This document shows, in pieces, positions 15,145 through 24,511 of a stretch of 64,000 bases of DNA. The notes beneath the pieces were generated by a model that ran no database searches, was not told where the DNA came from, and worked only from the letters and a program-made list of their open reading frames with translations. Each line of letters begins with the position of its first letter. Positions within the stretch are counted from its first letter, which is position 1. The stretch comes from Desulfitobacterium sp050251735 (lineage in GTDB: Bacteria; Bacillota; Desulfitobacteriia; Desulfitobacteriales; Desulfitobacteriaceae): the NCBI GenBank assembly GCA_050251735.1, contig JBFWMF010000006.1, positions 62,001-126,000 on the forward strand, read 5' to 3'. The translations under genes were made by a program, and so were the position numbers.

Positions 15145-16440
15145 ATGGTCTTTCAAACCTGTGTTGTTTTAGGTGTTGAATTGACACTTGTCCTAGTGAC
15201 GGGTGAGATGAAACTCCTTATTCCTTTCTTAATAGGTAATACTTTTTTTCTTCTCTACCAATTAAATGTCCAATACAAAATGACATCTCGCAAAGCTACA
15301 GAACGCAATGCGGAGTTAAGCTTCAAGATTGCCAATGAGACCCTGCCTTATTTGCGCAGAGGATTAAATGTCCAAAATGCCGAATCGATTGCCAAGATTA
15401 TTCAGGAGATCGGTCAGGTTGCTGCAGTTTCCATCACAGATTGTGAAAAGCAGCTGGCATATTTAGGCGCTGGCTGTGATCAACATCATCCGGGAGATCG
15501 TATACTTACTCGGGCGACCCTTGATGTGATCAGAACTGGATCCTATAAAATTGTTCGAACCCAGAAAGAATTAAATTGCCCTCGACAAAACATCTGTGAC
15601 TGTCCTTTGGCGGCTGCTGTTATTGTTCCACTGCATTGCCAAGGTAAAGTTGTGGGGACCATGAAGCTGTATGAAACGAAGGATGGTCATATTTCACCGG
15701 ACCTAATTCGCTTAGCCATAGGTATGGCACAGCTGTTAGGGATTCAAATCGAATTGGCAGAGTTGGACCATCAGGCCAAGTTAGCTGCTGAGGCCCAGTT
15801 GAATGCCTTGCAAGCCCAGATCAATCCCCATTTCTTTTTTAATGTACTGAATACCATAATCGCTACCAGTCGCACTAGTCCCAATCGGTCACGGCGGTTG
15901 TTAATTCATCTAGCGGAGTTTTTTCGCAAGGCCCTCAAATCTCATGGAACCTTGATCACCTTACGGGAAGAGATGAGTTTTGTTAAGACCTATTTGATCT
16001 TAGAAAAGGCACGCTTTGGGCGCAAGCTATATTTCAAGGGCGAGATTCCTGAGGAACTAATGGATGCGATGGTTCCTCGATTAAGTATTCAACCTCTCGT
16101 GGAAAATGCAGTCAAACACGGAATCGGTGAGAAGATCGGCAATGGTATTGTCTCAGTGAAGGTTGAACGTAGGGGGCAGGAACTCTATATTGACATTGCT
16201 GATGATGGGGTGGGGATTCAACCGGACCGCTTACAAGATGTTTTGAAACCCGGTGTGGGATCGGGCAATGGGGTTGGTATGGCCAACGTCCATGAAAGGT
16301 TACTTGGTTATTATGGTGAAGAGTATGGATTGAAGATTCAGAGCCAGCCTCATGTGGGAACAACAGTGACTATGCATTTACCACTCTCATTTTTAGATGA
16401 TGAAGATAAAACAGGAATGGTCAAGCACGTAGGGACATAG
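15145..16440 (+). CDS. LytS-like sensor histidine kinase
   Basis: A protein of 431 residues. The first 45 residues hold two hydrophobic stretches; residues about 60-210 are a GAF-like domain with several Cys (CPRQNICDCPLA); then come the LytS/YehU-type kinase domain with phospho-acceptor motif QINPHFFFNVLN and an ATPase domain (VENAVKHG, DIADDGVGI, GVGMANVHERL). Typical LytS has a multi-helix 5TM domain, largely missing here. No LytTR response regulator is next to it. It begins 34 bp after the BusR-like gene, so they may be co-transcribed. Confidence 0.8.
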   Translation: MVFQTCVVLGVELTLVLVTGEMKLLIPFLIGNTFFLLYQLNVQYKMTSRKATERNAELSFKIANETLPYLRRGLNVQNAESIAKIIQEIGQVAAVSITDCEKQLAYLGAGCDQHHPGDRILTRATLDVIRTGSYKIVRTQKELNCPRQNICDCPLAAAVIVPLHCQGKVVGTMKLYETKDGHISPDLIRLAIGMAQLLGIQIELAELDHQAKLAAEAQLNALQAQINPHFFFNVLNTIIATSRTSPNRSRRLLIHLAEFFRKALKSHGTLITLREEMSFVKTYLILEKARFGRKLYFKGEIPEELMDAMVPRLSIQPLVENAVKHGIGEKIGNGIVSVKVERRGQELYIDIADDGVGIQPDRLQDVLKPGVGSGNGVGMANVHERLLGYYGEEYGLKIQSQPHVGTTVTMHLPLSFLDDEDKTGMVKHVGT

Positions 16441-16462
16441 TGCATAATTTAGGGGGTTCAAT

Positions 16463-16819
16463 ATGTTTCCAGGGGTAGATATTGTGGAAATTCAACGTTT
16501 TACCTCAGCATGTAAGCGGACGCCCAAACTGCAAGAGCGGTTGTTTACACATCGTGAAATTATGGAGTTGCAAGCTAAACCTATGGCAAGCTGGGCAGCT
16601 CATTTTGCCGGTAAAGAGGCAGTTTTAAAAACCTTAGGGACGGGATTAAGAGGTTTATCTTGGCACGACATAGAAATCCTCAGCAACGATTTGGGAGAAC
16701 CTGTGGTCTCAATGACAGAGAGGGCCGAGCCATTGGTTCGCGCACGGGGTGGGACTCAAATTCGGCTCAGTCTCTCACATGAGAAAGAGTATGCTATAGG
16801 AATGGCCATACTCTACTAA
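16463..16819 (+). CDS. acpS: Holo-[acyl-carrier-protein] synthase
   Basis: A protein of 118 residues. The Mg2+/CoA-binding residues are visible: Asp in GVDIVEI at residues 5-11 and Glu in FAGKEAVLKTLGTG. It transfers phosphopantetheine from CoA to acyl carrier protein in fatty acid synthesis. It is followed by nnr and alr, a gene order widespread in Firmicutes. The ATG has AGGGGG upstream. Confidence 0.95.
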   Translation: MFPGVDIVEIQRFTSACKRTPKLQERLFTHREIMELQAKPMASWAAHFAGKEAVLKTLGTGLRGLSWHDIEILSNDLGEPVVSMTERAEPLVRARGGTQIRLSLSHEKEYAIGMAILY

Positions 16820-16890
16820 ATGGAGAGTTAAGTCGTAAAGAGGCAGAAGGGGAACCACGAATCTTGAATGAGGATGCGGGGGTGGAGATT

Positions 16891-18456
16891 ATGAGGGTGG
16901 TCAGTGCCAAACAAATGCGAGAAATCGAAGATCGTGCTATCCGAGAATTTGGTATACCGAGCCTATTGCTCATGGAAAACGCAGCTTTGGCTGTGGTGCA
17001 AGAGGTTCGCCAGCTTCTTAGCCTTCGTCAAAAGGAATTGACGGGAAGTAAGGTTACGGTCTTTGTGGGTAAAGGCAATAATGGGGGAGATGGGTTAGCC
17101 GTTGCTCGCCATCTCAGTATCTTAGGGATAGATGTCATAGTGTATTCCTTTGCTGGGGCGGAGGAGTTCCAAGGTGACGCAGCACTCAATTACCGTCTTT
17201 ACCAGAACACGGGAGGTAAGCTATTTACTATTGATGGAGAAAAACAACTCAGGCTGGTAAGAATCTCCCTTGTTCAAGCGGATGTGATTATTGATGCCAT
17301 TTATGGCACGGGCTTTCGGGGGGCCTTACCCAGTTTAATAGAAGGCTACGTTGAAGAAATTAATCGGGCTCAGGCTCCGATTATCGCTGTAGATATTCCC
17401 AGTGGTGTCGAAGCAGATACTGGGAAGGTTTATCGCCAAGCAATCATAGCCCAAGGAACTGTGACCTTTGGGTTGCCGAAGCTTGGGCATTTTTTAGGAG
17501 CCGGTCCTGAGCATGCTGGTCGAGTGATTGTGGATCCTATCTCCATTCCGGAGAGGTTTTTAGATCATGAGACCTTAACCATATCTGTTTTAACGAAAGA
17601 AATCCGCCAGCTTTTACCCGTCCGTCGATTCCAAGGGCATAAGGGAGCCCATGGTCGAGGAGTTTTAGTGGCTGGTTCGGAGGGTATGACCGGAGCGGCT
17701 TTATTGGCCGGTAAGGCGGCACTGCGCTCAGGGATAGGACTGTTACAGATGGTTGTTCCCCAAGGACTTGCAAACGGGATCGATCTGGCCTTAAAGGAAG
17801 CCACCGTTTGGGGAGCTGAAGGGGAAAGATCCCTTAACGAAAATGCCTGGTCGGTGATTGATGAGCGGGCAGAAAAAGCTCAGGCCTTAGCTATTGGCCC
17901 AGGGTTAGGTCAAGGGTCAGAATTTCTTCTGGTCATCGAGGAAGTTTTACGCAATCTGCCTCTTCCGGTAATTCTTGATGCGGATGCCCTAAACATTGTG
18001 GCGAAAGAACCCGGGATTTTGGGCTGGCGGCAGGGAAGGGGGCCCTTAATCCTGACTCCCCATCCGGGAGAGATGGCCCGTCTCTGCGGTTGCTCTACAG
18101 AAGAAGTTCAGGCGAATCGACTTGAATTATCCCTCACCAAGGCTGTCGAATGGGAGAGTATCATCGTCCTAAAAGGCGCTGTGACAATTATTGCCGCCCC
18201 CGATGGACGGGCTTTTCTTAATCCTACAGGCAACCCTGGATTAGGAACGGGAGGTACGGGAGATGTACTCACCGGAAGTATCCTAGCCTGGTTAGCTCAA
18301 GGGGTGGAGCCTCTTGCTGCAGCCTGCTTGGGAGTATATCTTCATGGGATGGCCGCTGACCTACTGGCAGGAGAGTTTGGCTGGAGTGGTTTTACAGCGA
18401 GTGAGGTAGCGGACCAGCTGCCTAAGGCACGGAGACGCTTAGAAAATAATCAATAA
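16891..18456 (+). CDS. nnr: Bifunctional NAD(P)H-hydrate epimerase / ADP-dependent dehydratase
   Basis: A protein of 521 residues. The N-terminal half is YjeF_N epimerase (MRVVSAKQMREIEDRAI start, MENAALAVV, KGNNGGDGLAVARHL); the C-terminal half is the carbohydrate-kinase-like dehydratase (LAIGPGLGQG, DADALNI, GNPGLGTGGTGDVLTG for nucleotide and catalytic Asp). It repairs damaged NADH and NADPH hydrates. The ATG at 16891 is chosen over TTG 16864 because family members begin at this point and GGTGGAG lies just upstream. It is in line with acpS and alr. Confidence 0.95.
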   Translation: MRVVSAKQMREIEDRAIREFGIPSLLLMENAALAVVQEVRQLLSLRQKELTGSKVTVFVGKGNNGGDGLAVARHLSILGIDVIVYSFAGAEEFQGDAALNYRLYQNTGGKLFTIDGEKQLRLVRISLVQADVIIDAIYGTGFRGALPSLIEGYVEEINRAQAPIIAVDIPSGVEADTGKVYRQAIIAQGTVTFGLPKLGHFLGAGPEHAGRVIVDPISIPERFLDHETLTISVLTKEIRQLLPVRRFQGHKGAHGRGVLVAGSEGMTGAALLAGKAALRSGIGLLQMVVPQGLANGIDLALKEATVWGAEGERSLNENAWSVIDERAEKAQALAIGPGLGQGSEFLLVIEEVLRNLPLPVILDADALNIVAKEPGILGWRQGRGPLILTPHPGEMARLCGCSTEEVQANRLELSLTKAVEWESIIVLKGAVTIIAAPDGRAFLNPTGNPGLGTGGTGDVLTGSILAWLAQGVEPLAAACLGVYLHGMAADLLAGEFGWSGFTASEVADQLPKARRRLENNQ

Positions 18457-18468
18457 GGATGAGACATC

Positions 18469-19581
18469 ATGGATATTAGACGACCGGTTTGGGCTGAGAT
18501 TGATTTATCGGCACTACAAAGGAATTATGAGCGGATTACGGCGGTGACTAACAGTGAGATAATGCCCATTGTCAAGGCTGATGCCTATGGACATGGGGCC
18601 TTGCAAGTGGTGCAGGCGCTTTATGAAAAAGGTGCCCGGCGTTTTGGAGTTGCCCTGTTGGAGGAAGCGATCGAGCTGAAAAAGGCTTTTCCGGATATAA
18701 AGCTTATGTTAATTGGAACATTACCTATGGATTCCATAGAGACGATTGTCAAAGAAGAGATCATCTGTGGCGTGTATCGTTTGGAGCAAGCCGTGCTCAT
18801 ATCGAAGGAAGCCAAGAAACAAGGGAAGCAGGCCGTTATTCATCTAAAGGTAGATACTGGAATGGGACGTATAGGCTTTCGAGAAGAGGACTGGGAAGAG
18901 CTTTTCGACTGCTTAAAGCTACCAAATCTTTCCATTGAAGGAATTTTCACTCATTTTGCTACAGCTGATCATGCTGATTTGGGGTTTGCACAGGAACAAT
19001 TAAAGATGTTTTTGGAGCTAACCGACAAAATTAAGGCCAAAGGAGCTCATATACCGATTCGCCATGCAGCAAATAGCGGAGCATTATTGCAATTGCCGGA
19101 TGCTCATTTAGATTTAGTACGGCCAGGGATTATCCTCTATGGACTTGCACCCTCTCAATATGTAGGTAATGATATCGGACTTGAACCTGTACTTTCTTGG
19201 AAGGCTAGAATCAGTCATATCAAGACAGTTCCTCAAGGAGAAACCATAAGTTATGGTAGGACCTTTCGAACTGCTTATCCTACTCAAGTGGCAACCATCC
19301 CCTTAGGCTATGCCGATGGATTGCGCAGAAGCCTTTCTAATCGAGGTGAAGTTCTCGTCAAGGGAAGACGGGCCACAATAATTGGGAGAGTATGTATGGA
19401 CCAGACCTTGTTGGATGTCTCGAAAATTCCCAATGTTCAAGTGGGAGAAGAGGTCACTCTAATAGGCACTGATGGCTATGATCGGATTGATGCTGACGAA
19501 ATGGCGAGCTGGCTTAATACGATCAATTATGAAATCGTTTGTGGAATATCAAAGCGGGTACCTAGGCTCTATCGAAAATAG
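18469..19581 (+). CDS. alr: Alanine racemase
   Basis: A protein of 370 residues. The PLP lysine is Lys36 in VKADAYGHGA; the second catalytic base Tyr lies in ISYGRTF near residue 262. It makes D-alanine for peptidoglycan. It starts 12 bp after nnr and is probably in the same operon. In Bacillus alr is directly followed by the mazEF-type pair; here a carbonic-anhydrase-like gene and murT-gatD are inserted before mazEF. Confidence 0.96.
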   Translation: MDIRRPVWAEIDLSALQRNYERITAVTNSEIMPIVKADAYGHGALQVVQALYEKGARRFGVALLEEAIELKKAFPDIKLMLIGTLPMDSIETIVKEEIICGVYRLEQAVLISKEAKKQGKQAVIHLKVDTGMGRIGFREEDWEELFDCLKLPNLSIEGIFTHFATADHADLGFAQEQLKMFLELTDKIKAKGAHIPIRHAANSGALLQLPDAHLDLVRPGIILYGLAPSQYVGNDIGLEPVLSWKARISHIKTVPQGETISYGRTFRTAYPTQVATIPLGYADGLRRSLSNRGEVLVKGRRATIIGRVCMDQTLLDVSKIPNVQVGEEVTLIGTDGYDRIDADEMASWLNTINYEIVCGISKRVPRLYRK

Positions 19582-19585
19582 AAAG

Positions 19586-19740
19586 ATCAAAGGCCTCCCA
19601 TCCTACAGTGTGATGTAGCGATGTGAGTCCTTTGATGGCCGAAATAGCTGCTAAGTGAGGCGCCAATAACTATCAAGCTAGCCTAATGCAAAAATCACTA
19701 AATCTTCAAGCTGGAGATTTAGTGATTTTGTTTGTTTTCC
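19586..19740 (+). terminator. Two hairpins ending the acpS-nnr-alr operon
   Basis: The first hairpin pairs ATCAAAGG (19586-19593) with CCTTTGAT (19629-19636). The second is a strong Rho-independent terminator with 15-bp arms at 19691-19705 and 19715-19729 followed by T-rich sequence. Confidence 0.85.
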
Positions 19741-19772
19741 TGAATGTGCTCAATCTGTTATTGGTATAGAAC

Positions 19773-20297
19773 TCAAGAAATCGGCAGAATGACATTTTCC
19801 CTGTGTTCATAGGACTTTTCGACATATCGATTGGCAGCGCCTTGGAGCGATTGGATCTCTTCTTTGGTGAGTTCACGCACCACTTTAGCTGGAGACCCCA
19901 TAATCAAAACACAGGGTGGAAAATGTTTGTTTTCAGTTATCAAGGATCCTGCCCCCACAAGTGAGTATTCGGCGATAACTGCACCATTAAGAATGATCGA
20001 ACTCATACCGATCGTAGAACCTTTTTTGATAGTACAGCCATGGAGTGTTACAGAATGCCCCACGGTGACATCATCCTCAATAACAACTGGATGACCGCTA
20101 TCGACATGAATCACTGATAAATCCTGAATATTGGTGCGGTTACCAATTGTAATCGAAGCCAAATCAGCTCTTAGCACGGAATTATACCAGATGCTGGATT
20201 CGTCACCAATTTGCACATCCCCGATAACTTTAGCTCCATCAGCGATGAAGGAGTTCTTACCAAGTTGTGGCTTTTTATCTTTAAAAGAATATAACAT
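19773..20297 (-). CDS. Gamma-carbonic anhydrase family protein
   Basis: A left-handed beta-helix protein of 174 residues built from hexapeptide repeats (IGDVQIGDESSIWYNSVLRAD and similar). The three metal histidines lie in VIHVDSG, VGHSV and TLHGC. YrdA/PaaY-type members may hydrate CO2 or act as unknown metal enzymes; many have low carbonic anhydrase activity. GGAGGGGAAA precedes the ATG. It is transcribed alone against the alr operon. Confidence 0.88.
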   Translation of the reverse strand: MLYSFKDKKPQLGKNSFIADGAKVIGDVQIGDESSIWYNSVLRADLASITIGNRTNIQDLSVIHVDSGHPVVIEDDVTVGHSVTLHGCTIKKGSTIGMSSIILNGAVIAEYSLVGAGSLITENKHFPPCVLIMGSPAKVVRELTKEEIQSLQGAANRYVEKSYEHRENVILPIS

Positions 20298-20476
20298 GGA
20301 TTTTCCCCTCCGTTTTTGGTTGGACTAAGTTTATTTTATACTAGAGATAGCTATAAAGCCAAATATCTTGGCAATTTATTTTCAGTCGCTTTGCATACTT
20401 CTTGATATGCTTCCTTAAAGAGTGCTAAAATTGGGACAGCGAAATAATAAATCTTATTATACGAGGAGACACAGTT

Positions 20477-21886
20477 GTGAAACGAACGTGGCGCTTTTGG
20501 CTTGCCCTTTGGGCAGGTAAAGGAATTAGTGGCATATTGCAGCTTCTGGGCAAAAAAGGAACAACCCTACCTGGAAAAATCGCTTTAAGCATTGAACCTC
20601 AACTTATAGGCGTATTAAGCGTGGGTTTTAACGATGGGATCATTATGGTGACGGGAACTAACGGGAAGACCACTACCGCCAATCTCCTCGCCCAGATTTT
20701 AAAAGCGGCTGGAAAGACATTTGCTTTTAATCAGGCTGGTGCCAATTTAGTCACAGGAATTACTGGAGCCATGCTAGCAAACACAGGTTGGGGAGGACAA
20801 GCTCAGGTCAAGATGGCTCTCTTAGAGGTCGATGAAGCTACCGTGCCGAAATTCTGTCAACAGGTTGTCCCACAGGTTGCGATCATAACTAACTTTTTTA
20901 GGGATCAGCTCGATCGCTATGGGGAATTGGATACCACCATCAAGCTAGTCCAAGACGCACTTCCCAAAGAGACTCACCTCATTCTCAATGCTGATGATCC
21001 ACTGGTGGCACAGTTTGGACTGGGGAGTCTACATAGTCTGTATTATGGAGTGGAGCGGACAGCGGATAGTAAATCAGTGAGTACAGAGACTAGGGAGGCG
21101 AGGTTTTGTCCCCGTTGTGGAGAAGAGTTGAAGTATACTCTTTACCACTATGGTCAATTGGGGAAGTATGCCTGTTCTTGTGGTTATAAGCGGCCAGAAC
21201 CGTCTGTTTTGGCTGAAGATATTATTGCCAGTGAGGGTGGAATCCAGTTTAAAGTTGAACCAACCTCATATTCTATGGCTCTTCAGGGCTATTATAATCT
21301 CTATAATGCTTTAGCCGCTTTGACCGCGGCGAAGCGTTTAGGCATAAAAGATCAGGAAATACAACGGGGCTTGAGGGAATTTGTCCCCCAAGCCGGTCGT
21401 ATGGAGCAATTTGTTTTAGCAAATGGCCCGATCACTTTGACCTTAGTTAAAAATCCGACGGGATTCAATCAAGTTATTCAAACTGTCTTAAGTCGTAAGG
21501 AACTGCCGATTCGTCTGCTGATCGGCATTAATGATCTAGCTGCAGATGGGCGGGACATCTCCTGGTTGTGGGACGTGGATTTTGAACTTTTAGGCCAAGA
21601 AGAGGAGCGAATTCAAAAAATAATTTGCTTCGGTCTTCGGGCGGAAGATATGGCAGTTCGGCTTAAATATGCAGGAGTGCCGGTGAACAAGCTACACATT
21701 GAGCATGAAATGAGTAAAGCTCTGGATAAAGTGCAGGCTGACTCGGAGGGAAGGGAAACAACTTTTATCCTACCTACTTATACTTTACTTTTCCCTATGC
21801 GAGGAATTCTGGAAAATATGCAGATAAAAAAAGATAACGGAGATAGCTCCCAGTATCAAAGTCAAAGAGGGGAGGGTTCAACTTGA
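20477..21886 (+). CDS. murT: Lipid II isoglutaminyl synthase, MurT subunit
   Basis: A Mur-ligase-like protein of 469 residues: ATP loop GTNGKTTTANLL, central domain with a four-Cys zinc ribbon (CPRCG and CSCG) typical of MurT, and a C-terminal DUF1727 domain (NPTGFNQV, DGRDISWLWDVDFE). With GatD it amidates D-glutamate of lipid II to D-isoglutamine. GTG start with GAGGAG upstream. It overlaps gatD by 4 nt (TTGA), indicating coupling. Confidence 0.95.
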   Translation: MKRTWRFWLALWAGKGISGILQLLGKKGTTLPGKIALSIEPQLIGVLSVGFNDGIIMVTGTNGKTTTANLLAQILKAAGKTFAFNQAGANLVTGITGAMLANTGWGGQAQVKMALLEVDEATVPKFCQQVVPQVAIITNFFRDQLDRYGELDTTIKLVQDALPKETHLILNADDPLVAQFGLGSLHSLYYGVERTADSKSVSTETREARFCPRCGEELKYTLYHYGQLGKYACSCGYKRPEPSVLAEDIIASEGGIQFKVEPTSYSMALQGYYNLYNALAALTAAKRLGIKDQEIQRGLREFVPQAGRMEQFVLANGPITLTLVKNPTGFNQVIQTVLSRKELPIRLLIGINDLAADGRDISWLWDVDFELLGQEEERIQKIICFGLRAEDMAVRLKYAGVPVNKLHIEHEMSKALDKVQADSEGRETTFILPTYTLLFPMRGILENMQIKKDNGDSSQYQSQRGEGST

Positions 21887-22641
21887 AAATTAAACTCTGC
21901 CATCTTTATCCGGATTTGTTGGATCTCTATGGAGATCGTGGTAATATTATGGCTCTATCCGCACGTGCGCACTGGCGGGGGCTAGATTTAGAAGTCCAAA
22001 GAGTATCTCTGGGGGAAAAGATCGATTTTCAATCCTTAGACATCCTATTTATAGGAGGAGGCTCTGACCGAGAACAGAACATTCTCGTCCAAGATCTCAT
22101 GGATCGTGTGGATGATTTCAAGGCAGCCATTGATGATGGTCTTGTGGTTCTAACCATCTGTGGTGGATACCAACTCTTAGGGAAATATTATCAGACTGCT
22201 GAGGGGAGGAATATTCCAGGTTTAGGGATATTGGACCTTTGGACCGTTGCCGGAACCAACCGCCTCATCGGTAATGTCGTGATCGATTTAGACAGTGAAG
22301 ATTTATCCTCTGGGAGTGATTGTGTAAGGCTTTCCACTTTGGTAGGGTTTGAAAACCACTCGGGCCGTACCTATCTGGGGAATAACCTTAAACCGTTGGG
22401 CAAGGTCATCCATGGTCACGGGAATAATGGAGAAGATTATGGTGAGGGTATGCGCTATAAGAATGTCTTTGGAACTTATCTGCATGGACCGCTTTTACCC
22501 AAAAACCCGCACTTTGCGGATTTGCTACTGAGATTGGCTATGGAAAGAAGAGGGCTGACCGAACCGTTGTCCTTGCTTGATGATGAATTGGAAGAACTTG
22601 CCCATCAGACAGTGCTACAGAGGATCATTGGTAAGATGTGA
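21883..22641 (+). CDS. gatD: Lipid II isoglutaminyl synthase, GatD glutaminase subunit
   Basis: A class I glutamine amidotransferase of 252 residues. The nucleophile is Cys93 in TICGGYQ and the catalytic His is in GTYLHGPLL near residue 201. It supplies ammonia to MurT. The TTG start overlaps the murT stop and has GGGGAGGG upstream. These two genes form a separate unit from mazEF, which has its own promoter. Confidence 0.95.
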   Translation: MKIKLCHLYPDLLDLYGDRGNIMALSARAHWRGLDLEVQRVSLGEKIDFQSLDILFIGGGSDREQNILVQDLMDRVDDFKAAIDDGLVVLTICGGYQLLGKYYQTAEGRNIPGLGILDLWTVAGTNRLIGNVVIDLDSEDLSSGSDCVRLSTLVGFENHSGRTYLGNNLKPLGKVIHGHGNNGEDYGEGMRYKNVFGTYLHGPLLPKNPHFADLLLRLAMERRGLTEPLSLLDDELEELAHQTVLQRIIGKM

Positions 22642-22851
22642 TTGTTTGATCAGTTTAATAAGGTATTGCAGTAAAATCAGGCGTAAATTCTAAATTAGGC
22701 AGATTCATAGTATATCATTCTTGCTATACTCATATAATAGATATAGCTTTAAAAAGGCTCAAAAGATATGGAGACTTATGAGATACCAAAATTTACATGC
22801 CTTAAAAGGCCTGATATGTCGGTTTTTTTGCCTTCCTAAGGTCCTACTTCG

Positions 22852-22881
22852 TTGACACTTTTTAGGTTTATTGTCTATAAT
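22852..22881 (+). promoter_or_regulatory. Sigma-A promoter of mazEF
   Basis: TTGACA at 22852-22857 and TATAAT at 22876-22881 with an 18-bp spacer lie 38 bp upstream of the antitoxin start. Upstream (22642-22850) I see only a weak ACAT/ATGT hairpin before a T-run near 22823. Confidence 0.8.
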
Positions 22882-22919
22882 GGAGTATAGCTGTGGCTAA
22901 ATGACTTGGGGGTGCTAAC

Positions 22920-23198
22920 GTGGCTGAAAGTAAGCGGATAATGATCAGTTTACCGGAAAATTTGCTTGCGGAAGTGGACGATGTCGTTACATTAGAGAAT
23001 AGAAATCGTAGCGAATTTATACGCGAAGCAATAAATAGTGTTCTCCACGAACGCCGGAAACGGGGAATCCGCGAGCAAATGCGTAAAGGATATCAGGAAA
23101 TGGCTCAGTTGAATTTAGCCATTGCCAGAGAATTGTTTCTTGCAGAAGATGAAGTTCAACCGGCATTTGAAGATTCAAATGTGGAGTGTCAGAGATGA
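22920..23198 (+). CDS. mazE: MazE/EndoAI-type ribbon-helix-helix antitoxin
   Basis: A protein of 92 residues. The N-terminal ribbon-helix-helix (RIMISLPENLLAEVDDV, NRNRSEFIREAI) binds DNA; the C-terminus should wrap the toxin. It resembles Bacillus EndoAI. GTG start with GGGGGT upstream. Its stop overlaps the toxin ATG (ATGA), the usual coupled arrangement. It would repress its own promoter together with the toxin. Confidence 0.9.
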   Translation: MAESKRIMISLPENLLAEVDDVVTLENRNRSEFIREAINSVLHERRKRGIREQMRKGYQEMAQLNLAIARELFLAEDEVQPAFEDSNVECQR

Positions 23199-23545
23199 TT
23201 ATTAAACGCGGGGAAATTTATTATGCTGAGCTAAACCCCGTCGTCGGATCCGAGCAAGGCGGAACACGTCCTGTTTTGGTGGTCCAAAATGATATCGGAA
23301 ATCAATTTAGTCCGACGACGATTATTGCCGCGATAACATCACAGATCGCTAAAGCCAAATTGCCGACTCATGTAGAAGTCCGGGCAAGACGTAGTGGATT
23401 GGAAAGGGACTCTGTGATTCTGACGGAGCAAATCCGCACTATCGATAAAAGTCGTTTGAAAGAAAAAGTGGCCGTGCTCGATGAAGAAGTGATGCTGAGA
23501 GTAGACCAAGCTATCGAAATCAGCTTGGGACTAACAGATATTTAA
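23195..23545 (+). CDS. mazF: MazF/EndoA-type mRNA endoribonuclease toxin
   Basis: A protein of 116 residues, the length of Bacillus EndoA, with close similarity (KRGEIYYAELNPVVGSEQGG, RPVLVVQNDIGN, LPTHVEV, ERDSVILTEQIRTIDK). It is a sequence-specific, ribosome-independent mRNA ribonuclease; Bacillus EndoA cuts at UACAU. The ATG at 23195 is chosen over GTG 23186 by GGAG spacing and homology. Cleavage specificity here is inferred. Confidence 0.95.
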   Translation: MIIKRGEIYYAELNPVVGSEQGGTRPVLVVQNDIGNQFSPTTIIAAITSQIAKAKLPTHVEVRARRSGLERDSVILTEQIRTIDKSRLKEKVAVLDEEVMLRVDQAIEISLGLTDI

Positions 23546-23552
23546 GTAGTGG

Positions 23553-23588
23553 ACAGCGTTGGTTGGGAACAACTAATGCTGTTTTTGT
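23553..23588 (+). terminator. Terminator of mazEF
   Basis: ACAGCGTTGGTTG (23553-23565) pairs, with mismatches, with CAACTAATGCTGT (23570-23582), followed by TTTTGTTT. Confidence 0.8.
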
Positions 23589-23683
23589 TTGACAAGCTTT
23601 ACTTTCCAATCGCATGTAATAGAGGATTCGTGAATAGAATGCTTAGTGGAGAAGCAAAGCTATTCTAGGAGGGTGAATAAATA

Positions 23684-24433
23684 ATGGATAACATGTCAAA
23701 TGTTAAGATGGAGCGAAAGCCCATCATTGGTATAACTATTGCTCATTGCAATGAAGAGTTGAAATCTTATCCGCGGGCACTTTATGTAGAGGCTGTGAAG
23801 CAAGCTGGTGGGCAGCCCGTATTACTACCACCCATTGCTACCGTCGGAGACGCAAATGAAGTCGTTGCATTAATCGATGGGCTTATCCTTACAGGTGGTG
23901 GAGACATATCACCAATTTTATTGGGAGAAGAACCTTTAAGGGGAATAGGAGAATGTCTTCCTGAGCGAGATTTCAGTGAAATTCTCATGACCCGGAAGGC
24001 TATAGATAAGTGCCTACCTCTTTTGGGCATATGCAAAGGAATTCAGATTTTAGCAGTTGCTGCTGGGGGTACGATTTATCAAGATATCGTCAGCGAATGT
24101 CCGAAGTCGATGGAACATAAAATGAAAGCACCTCGTAATTTTCCTTGGCATGAAATTCTTCTCATGGAATCACATTTAAAAGAGTTCCTAGGTGAAGAGC
24201 GCATCAGTGTCAACAGTGTTCACCATCAAGCGGTTGCTGAGGTACCCAAAGGATTTACTGTCAGTGCAGTTGCTCCAGATGGAATCATCGAAGCTATTGA
24301 AAAGAGGGGAGCCTCTTTTTGTGTGGGAGTGCAGTGGCATCCTGAAGTGATGGCTAAGGATAAAAACAGTCAGAGGATATTTCAGCAATTTATTAAGGCA
24401 GGACGAGATTATAGCATGACGAAACTAAAGTAA
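23684..24433 (+). CDS. Gamma-glutamyl-gamma-aminobutyrate hydrolase (PuuD-like, peptidase C26)
   Basis: A class I amidotransferase-like hydrolase of 249 residues: GGGDISPILLGEEP, nucleophile Cys in GICKGIQ near residue 116, and catalytic His in GVQWHPE. The family hydrolyses gamma-glutamyl bonds, classically gamma-Glu-GABA in putrescine degradation. No puuA, puuB or puuC is nearby, so the substrate is uncertain. AGGAGGG lies upstream of the ATG. It is a single gene. Confidence 0.85.
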   Translation: MDNMSNVKMERKPIIGITIAHCNEELKSYPRALYVEAVKQAGGQPVLLPPIATVGDANEVVALIDGLILTGGGDISPILLGEEPLRGIGECLPERDFSEILMTRKAIDKCLPLLGICKGIQILAVAAGGTIYQDIVSECPKSMEHKMKAPRNFPWHEILLMESHLKEFLGEERISVNSVHHQAVAEVPKGFTVSAVAPDGIIEAIEKRGASFCVGVQWHPEVMAKDKNSQRIFQQFIKAGRDYSMTKLK

Positions 24434-24456
24434 TAATCATTACTGCAATAAAAGTT

Positions 24457-24488
24457 AAAAGCACTGGCTAAGGGAAGCCAGTGCTTTT
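24457..24488. terminator. Bidirectional terminator
   Basis: AAAAGCACTGGCT (24457-24469) and its perfect complement (24476-24488) are separated by a 6-nt loop. A/T flanks on both sides suit both the hydrolase gene and the convergent SASP gene. Confidence 0.88.
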
Positions 24489-24511
24489 CCATACGGTTTA
24501 GAAGAAGGGGT

